From contig JAFWEJ010000002.1 of NCBI GenBank assembly GCA_017512985.1, forward strand, positions 1 to 64,000: 64,000 bases of DNA, in the 5' to 3' direction. The notes below the pieces were generated by a model, which worked only from the letters and a program-made list of their open reading frames with translations, made no database searches and was not told where the DNA came from. Shown here piece by piece: positions 59,826 through 64,000 of this stretch (the first letter of the stretch is position 1; each line of letters opens with the position of its first letter). The stretch is from Clostridia bacterium. Lineage in GTDB: Bacteria > Bacillota > Clostridia > Christensenellales > Aristaeellaceae. A program made the position numbers and the translations under genes.

Positions 59826-61025
59826 ATGAGCGAGACGAGAAAGCGGATCCCCGAGCTGGACGGCCTGCGTGTGCTGATGATCTTTATCGTCAGCTGGTAT
59901 CATATCTGGCAGCAGAGCTGGCTTCGGCCGTACGTCGGCAGTTACAGCCTGGACTACCTGGTGCGGTCGGGCTATATCTGGGTGGACGGAACGGTGCTGC
60001 TGAGCTCGTTCCTGCTCTTTCTGCCTTACGCGAAGGCGATGCGGGAACATCTGCCGGCCCCGGATACAAAGGACTTCTATTTCCGCAGGGCACGGCGGAT
60101 CCTGCCGGGTTATTACTTTATCATCCTGGCGACGCTCTTTGCCGTCGCGATCCCGTGGAAGCTGTACGACTCCGCTCCGTATCTGGTCAAGGACGTTGCG
60201 ACGCACCTGACTTTCACGTTCCCGTTCTTCCGGGATACTTACCTGTATACGCCGCTGGGCGCGGCCTGCTGGACGCTTGCCATTGAGGTGCAGGCCTATA
60301 TCCTCTTCCCCCTTATTGCCAGGGGCGTTATGAAAAAGCCTGTACTCACGCTGAGCATCATGACTGCGGTATGCTTCGCCTTCCGGGCATGGTGCATCTG
60401 GGCGCTTCCGGATTACAGCATGGTCGTGAACCAGCTGATCAATTTCCTGGACGTCTATGTGGCCGGTATTCTTGCCGCAATGCTGTATACACGGCTGAGC
60501 AGTTGCGAAACACCCCGGAACGGCGCAAAAAAATACGCCCTGCAGGCGCTGGTGACGATGATCTTCATCGGCGTGATGTGCGGACTGATCCGGATGCTGC
60601 GCTTCCAGGCCGCCTCCGGGGAATATGTGAAGATTCAGATGCGGCAGATGATCTATCGTCCGGTCTATGCCCTGTGCTTTACAGGATTGATTCTCTCCGC
60701 GCCGTTTGCCCTGCTGCCGCTGCGGAAGCTCCTGGGGAACCCGGTGACGAAGTTCCTCGGCGGGATCAGCATGAACTATTACCTGATCCACCAGACTGTG
60801 ATCGTCCATATGAAGCGGCTGCATATTCCATATTCGGTCAGCGCAACGCCGAACACCGAGAGCGAGCAGCCCTGGCAGACGAATTACACCCTCCTGGCTT
60901 TCGGGATCTCCCTTGTACTGGCCGTCCTCGTAACCTATTTAATTGAAAAACCCGCATCGCGGCTGTTGACCGCAATGCGGGAAAAACGCAGGATGAAGCT
61001 TACTTCTTCTTTGCCTTCGGCGTGA
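59826..61025 (+). CDS. membrane acyltransferase, Acyltransferase_3 family
   Basis: 399 residues with about ten membrane spans. Starts IPELDGLRVLMIFIVSWYHIWQQSW, with the conserved His of O-acyltransferases, then RRARRILPGYYFIIL and GAACWTLAIEVQAYILFP, then GGISMNYYLIHQTVIVHMKRL. Such proteins acetylate cell-wall polymers or exopolysaccharides. Starts 2 bases after the preceding stop, suggesting co-translation. Its last 26 bases overlap the convergent AraC gene. Confidence 0.85.
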   Translation: MSETRKRIPELDGLRVLMIFIVSWYHIWQQSWLRPYVGSYSLDYLVRSGYIWVDGTVLLSSFLLFLPYAKAMREHLPAPDTKDFYFRRARRILPGYYFIILATLFAVAIPWKLYDSAPYLVKDVATHLTFTFPFFRDTYLYTPLGAACWTLAIEVQAYILFPLIARGVMKKPVLTLSIMTAVCFAFRAWCIWALPDYSMVVNQLINFLDVYVAGILAAMLYTRLSSCETPRNGAKKYALQALVTMIFIGVMCGLIRMLRFQAASGEYVKIQMRQMIYRPVYALCFTGLILSAPFALLPLRKLLGNPVTKFLGGISMNYYLIHQTVIVHMKRLHIPYSVSATPNTESEQPWQTNYTLLAFGISLVLAVLVTYLIEKPASRLLTAMREKRRMKLTSSLPSA

Positions 61026-61911
61026 CGCCGCGGATTGTGGCGCTGGGCACGGAGGCCTGCTTCATGAAGGCGCTTGGGCTGATGCCGACGATGTGCTTGA
61101 ACTGCTTTGAGAAATGGTAGGGATCCTGCATCCCGACAGCTGCGCCGGCTTCGCGTACGGAGCAGTCCTGATCCCTCAGAAGTTCCTTTGCCCGTTCCAT
61201 CTTGCAGTGGAGCACATAGCTCAGGGGCGGCATCCCGACTTCCGCCACAAAACGCTTGCGGAAGGTTTCCATCGGCATGCGGGAGATGGCGGCCATGTCC
61301 GCAAGGGAGAAGTTGTCCTTATACTGGTTGGCGCGGAGCATATCCACGACCTTGGCGATCTCATGGGAGAGCATCGCGTCCATGGCCACGGGCTGGCCCC
61401 AGTGGGACGCGATCATGCCGTAGAGCAGGTGCTGCAGCTGGTAGGTTGCGTCGGCGGTGCCGGAGTGGCGGACGATGACCTGCACGATCTGTTCCGCCAG
61501 GTAAATCTGGCTGGGCAGGGCGCCCTGCTTGAGCGGCATATGGAGCAGCGCTCCCATTTTCCGCACGACCATCGGACTGAGCGGGCCTTCCAGCGCAATC
61601 CAAAGGCAGCGGGTTTCCTCTTCCGTGGAGATCTCACATCGTTTGTCGCCGCCCGGCAGGAAACAGGTGGAGCCGGCGGACAGGGCGAGTTCGTGGTTAT
61701 CCCAGAACAGGACGATGCTTCCCTTTTCCACCGCGAGCCAGACCCACTGGTCATGGGCGTTCAGGGGCCAGGTTCCCTTATCCAGCACGAAAGAGCCGGC
61801 GGAAAAGATCCACGCGCCGCTGGCCTGCGTCAGGCTTCCGGGCTTGTGGTATCCTTCCACCGCGAGGGCGGCCAGGTGTTCCGGGATCTCTTTCAGCAAA
61901 TAGGAGCGCAT
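61000..61911 (-). CDS. AraC-family transcriptional regulator
   Basis: 303 residues from ATG 61911, with AGGAGG 7 bases upstream. N-terminal cupin-like ligand domain (about 30-130, e.g. LPGGDKRCEISTEEETRCLWIALEG). C-terminal AraC double helix-turn-helix: FSLADMAAISRMPMETFRKRFVAEVGMPPLSYVLHCKMERAKELLRD, then EAGAAVGMQDPYHFSKQFKHIVGISPSAF. Target genes are not identifiable here; convergent with the acyltransferase. Confidence 0.88.
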   Translation of the reverse strand: MRSYLLKEIPEHLAALAVEGYHKPGSLTQASGAWIFSAGSFVLDKGTWPLNAHDQWVWLAVEKGSIVLFWDNHELALSAGSTCFLPGGDKRCEISTEEETRCLWIALEGPLSPMVVRKMGALLHMPLKQGALPSQIYLAEQIVQVIVRHSGTADATYQLQHLLYGMIASHWGQPVAMDAMLSHEIAKVVDMLRANQYKDNFSLADMAAISRMPMETFRKRFVAEVGMPPLSYVLHCKMERAKELLRDQDCSVREAGAAVGMQDPYHFSKQFKHIVGISPSAFMKQASVPSATIRGVTPKAKKK

Positions 61912-61958
61912 GGTGTAACCTCCTGAGAAGTTGACCAAATATGACAAATCGTGGAATC

Positions 61959-61987
61959 AGTATACCCCTGCCTGTACAGTTTGTCAA
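61959..61987 (-). promoter_or_regulatory. promoter of the AraC gene
   Basis: Minus strand TTGACA (61987-61982), 17-base spacer, TATACT (61964-61959), both perfect or near-perfect, 48 bases before the ATG. Confidence 0.8.
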
Positions 61988-62024
61988 CGATCCGGCGATT
62001 GAAGAATAAGCCAAGGAGTCTTTT

Positions 62025-63671
62025 ATGTTCAGCAATGTTTTCTCCCGGGTTCAGGAATACCTTCAGTTCCACGGCGCCGCGTATACCGCCAGGCGCCTGG
62101 GGCAGAAGGCTGCCCAGCAGCTTCTGGGCATATATGACCGCCGCCGGAAACGGGAGATGGCGTCCGCGGAGGAACTGCAGTCACAGCGGAACAGCCAGCC
62201 GGACGCCGGACTCATCAGCGTGGTGGTTCCGGTCTGGAACACGGATCCGGGTATGCTCACCGATCTGCTGGACAGCCTGGAAGCCCAGACCTACCTGAAT
62301 TTTGAGGCTGTCCTGTACGACGGCGCCAGCACCCGGACGGAAACCCTGGAGATCCTGAAGGCCCGCGGAGAGAAAGATCCGCGTTTTCGTGTGATCCGCG
62401 GTGAAGAGAACCGGGGCATCAGCCAAAACACCAATGAGGCAATCCGGCTTGCAAGGGGCGGATATGTCGCCCTGTGCGACCACGACGACCTGCTTTCCCC
62501 GGACGCGCTATGGCGGGTGGCTGACTGCATTGTGAAGAAGCAGCCGGACATGGTTTATTCCGACGAGGACCGGATCACAGAGGGCGGGAAGAAGCACATG
62601 GATCCGCATTACAAACCGGATTACTGCCCGGACAATCTGGTGAGCGACAACTATATCTGTCACCTGGCGGTCATTCGGAAGGATCTGCTGGAAGCGGCCG
62701 GAGGCTTGCGCAGCGGCTATGATGGCAGCCAGGACCACGATCTTTTCCTGCGGATTACGGAGAAAACGGGCAGAATTGAACATATCCCGCGTACCCTCTA
62801 CAGCTGGAGGGAGGTCTTTTCCAGCAAGAGCCACATGCAGTTCCTGACCTGCCTGGAAAACGGCTGCCGGGCGGCTGTGGAACATGAAGCAAAAATGGGC
62901 AGGAAGGCGGAAGCCGTACCGGTGAACAAGGAGATCCGGCTCTGGTATGAGATACCGGAGGACGCCGCCGTGGAGGCGCTTGTTCACGGCGACAGCGAGG
63001 ATGAATGCCGGGAGTGCCTCGGGGAACTGGCGTTCCGTACGGACTGGCCGAAGCTGACCGGGAGCATCCTCGTCGCGCCGGAGGAGGAGCGGATCAGCCT
63101 GATCAACGAAGCGGCGCGGACGAGCAAAGCGGATTACCTGCTGGTCCTGGACGCCGGGGTCACGGAGATGAACCGTTATTTTATCAGGGAGATGCTGATG
63201 TACGCGCAGCGGGACGACGTAGCGGGCGTCACGGGCGTGCTTACGGACCGGAAGAAGCGCATCACCCACGGCGGATTCGCCCTGGGCGTGGACCATACCG
63301 CGCAGTGTATCAATGAGGGCCTGTATGTGAGCGCCGGCGGCTGGCACGACATGATGAACAAGGTGCACAACGTCAGCGCGGTGAGCCTGTGCTGCCTGAT
63401 GGTGAAGCGGAGCTGTTGGCTGGACCTGGACGAAGGATACCGGGGCGGGCTCGCCACGGCGGACCTGGGGCTCCGCCAGCGGGCTGCCGGGAAGTGGTTT
63501 GTTTTCACGCCCCACGCGCAGGCGCAGCTGGCTCCCTGTCCCCTGCTCCTTTCCGGAAAGGACAGGAACGCGGCGGATGTTGCCTGTTTTGAGAAAGCCT
63601 GGGGCAAGGATGTTACGGATCCCTGTTACAGCAAACGTTTCGGCACGAAAAAGGCGAACTATCAGTTCTGA
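62025..63671 (+). CDS. family-2 glycosyltransferase
   Basis: 548 residues, GT-A fold. ISVVVPVWNTDPGMLTDLLDSLEAQTYLNFEAVL at 64-97 and the metal-binding YVALCDHDDLLSPDALW at 145-161. QDHDLFLRITEKTGRIEHIPRTLYSWREV near 235 fits the acceptor region. The second half is a further domain, poorly conserved. It may build wall polysaccharide or teichoic-acid-like chains. Shine-Dalgarno AAGGAG is 8 bases before the ATG. Confidence 0.87.
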   Translation: MFSNVFSRVQEYLQFHGAAYTARRLGQKAAQQLLGIYDRRRKREMASAEELQSQRNSQPDAGLISVVVPVWNTDPGMLTDLLDSLEAQTYLNFEAVLYDGASTRTETLEILKARGEKDPRFRVIRGEENRGISQNTNEAIRLARGGYVALCDHDDLLSPDALWRVADCIVKKQPDMVYSDEDRITEGGKKHMDPHYKPDYCPDNLVSDNYICHLAVIRKDLLEAAGGLRSGYDGSQDHDLFLRITEKTGRIEHIPRTLYSWREVFSSKSHMQFLTCLENGCRAAVEHEAKMGRKAEAVPVNKEIRLWYEIPEDAAVEALVHGDSEDECRECLGELAFRTDWPKLTGSILVAPEEERISLINEAARTSKADYLLVLDAGVTEMNRYFIREMLMYAQRDDVAGVTGVLTDRKKRITHGGFALGVDHTAQCINEGLYVSAGGWHDMMNKVHNVSAVSLCCLMVKRSCWLDLDEGYRGGLATADLGLRQRAAGKWFVFTPHAQAQLAPCPLLLSGKDRNAADVACFEKAWGKDVTDPCYSKRFGTKKANYQF

Positions 63672-63700
63672 AGCAGTCAGCGAAATCGGTTTGCTGACAA

Positions 63701-63736
63701 AAACAGCCCGGCAGGAACAGTCCTGCCGGGCTTTGG
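63701..63736. terminator. bidirectional terminator between the GT2 gene and rny
   Basis: AGCCCGGCAGGA (63705-63716) pairs perfectly with TCCTGCCGGGCT (63721-63732); T-runs on both strands (TTTGG right, GTTTTTG left). Confidence 0.9.
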
Positions 63737-63748
63737 ATTTGCAATGGA

Positions 63749-64000
63749 TTATTTTGCGTATTCGGTGCTGCGGGTTTCGCGGATGACGTTGACCCGAATC
63801 TGGCCGGGGTATTCCATCTGCTCTTCAATGCGCTTGGCGATTTCTTTCGCCAGCACCTTGATGCCGTCGTCGTTGACGTCTTCCGGCTTCACCATGATGC
63901 GCACCTCGCGGCCGCTCTGGATCGCGTAGCACTTGTCCACGCCGTCGAAGCTGTTGGCAATCTCCTCAAGCTTCTCAAGCCGCTTGATATAATTTTCCAG
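63749..64000 (-). CDS. rny: ribonuclease Y, C-terminal end only (gene leaves window)
   Basis: 83 residues at the C-terminus are present: [83 protein letters not shown] without a start codon. This matches the end of RNase Y, the membrane-anchored mRNA-decay endonuclease. The missing part (transmembrane helix, KH and HD domains) lies beyond 64000. Confidence 0.9.
   Translation of the reverse strand: MENYIKRLEKLEEIANSFDGVDKCYAIQSGREVRIMVKPEDVNDDGIKVLAKEIAKRIEEQMEYPGQIRVNVIRETRSTEYAK

Overview
The window looks like a piece of a Gram-positive, anaerobic-type Clostridia chromosome (Bacillota). The 16S rRNA 5' end, the Firmicutes set (addA, recF, rny, yacL-type PIN/TRAM next to radA, heterodimeric ABC exporter) and a PPi-dependent phosphofructokinase all fit. 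Core genes are G+C-rich with strong Shine-Dalgarno sites; several islands are clearly richer in A/T. A gut or rumen Clostridia member (Christensenellales/Aristaeellaceae-like) is my guess only.

Layout. 1-2.4 kb: start of a 16S rRNA gene reading left, then rlmD and a small conserved protein. 2.5-8.8 kb: an A/T-rich sugar-uptake island (ABC binding protein, two permeases and a GH13 glucosidase with a C-terminal rubredoxin-type domain) facing a divergent LacI regulator, with a perfect palindromic operator just after the promoter. 8.9-19.9 kb: an integrated mobilizable element with a sigma-like protein plus a zinc-finger protein on one strand, and ParM/ParR-like partition, MOBV relaxase, CHC2 primase, D5-type helicase, KilA-N protein and a large serine recombinase on the other. 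20-25.3 kb: PPi-phosphofructokinase, a PTS-IIC-like membrane protein, a DUF1015 protein, and a two-gene unit (stand-alone FakA-C-like domain plus XRE/S24-like regulator).

25.3-37.4 kb is probably close to the replication origin: polA and rimO-pgsA diverge, then come dnaN, recF and addA. DnaA-box clusters lie before dnaN, inside addA and after addA, and a perfect ParB site (parS) lies between recF and addA. A second near-perfect parS lies inside rlmD. There is no dnaA in the window.

37.5-44.4 kb: a fucose/arabinose-isomerase-family protein, gapA, and a heterodimeric ABC exporter with one degenerate ATP site. 44.4-47.3 kb: an A/T-rich cassette of five uncharacterised small genes (one DUF4417-like), followed by a VapBC toxin-antitoxin pair. 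48-64 kb: PIN/TRAM protein, radA, a secreted SH3/peptidoglycan-binding protein, leuS, secreted and zinc-ribbon/TPR proteins of unknown function, an acyltransferase, an AraC regulator, a family-2 glycosyltransferase and the 3' end of rny.

The most unusual items are the GH13-rubredoxin fusion, the dnaA-less origin-like region with DnaA boxes inside addA, and the uncharacterised A/T-rich cassette. All functions are assigned by reading motifs; no database search was run.
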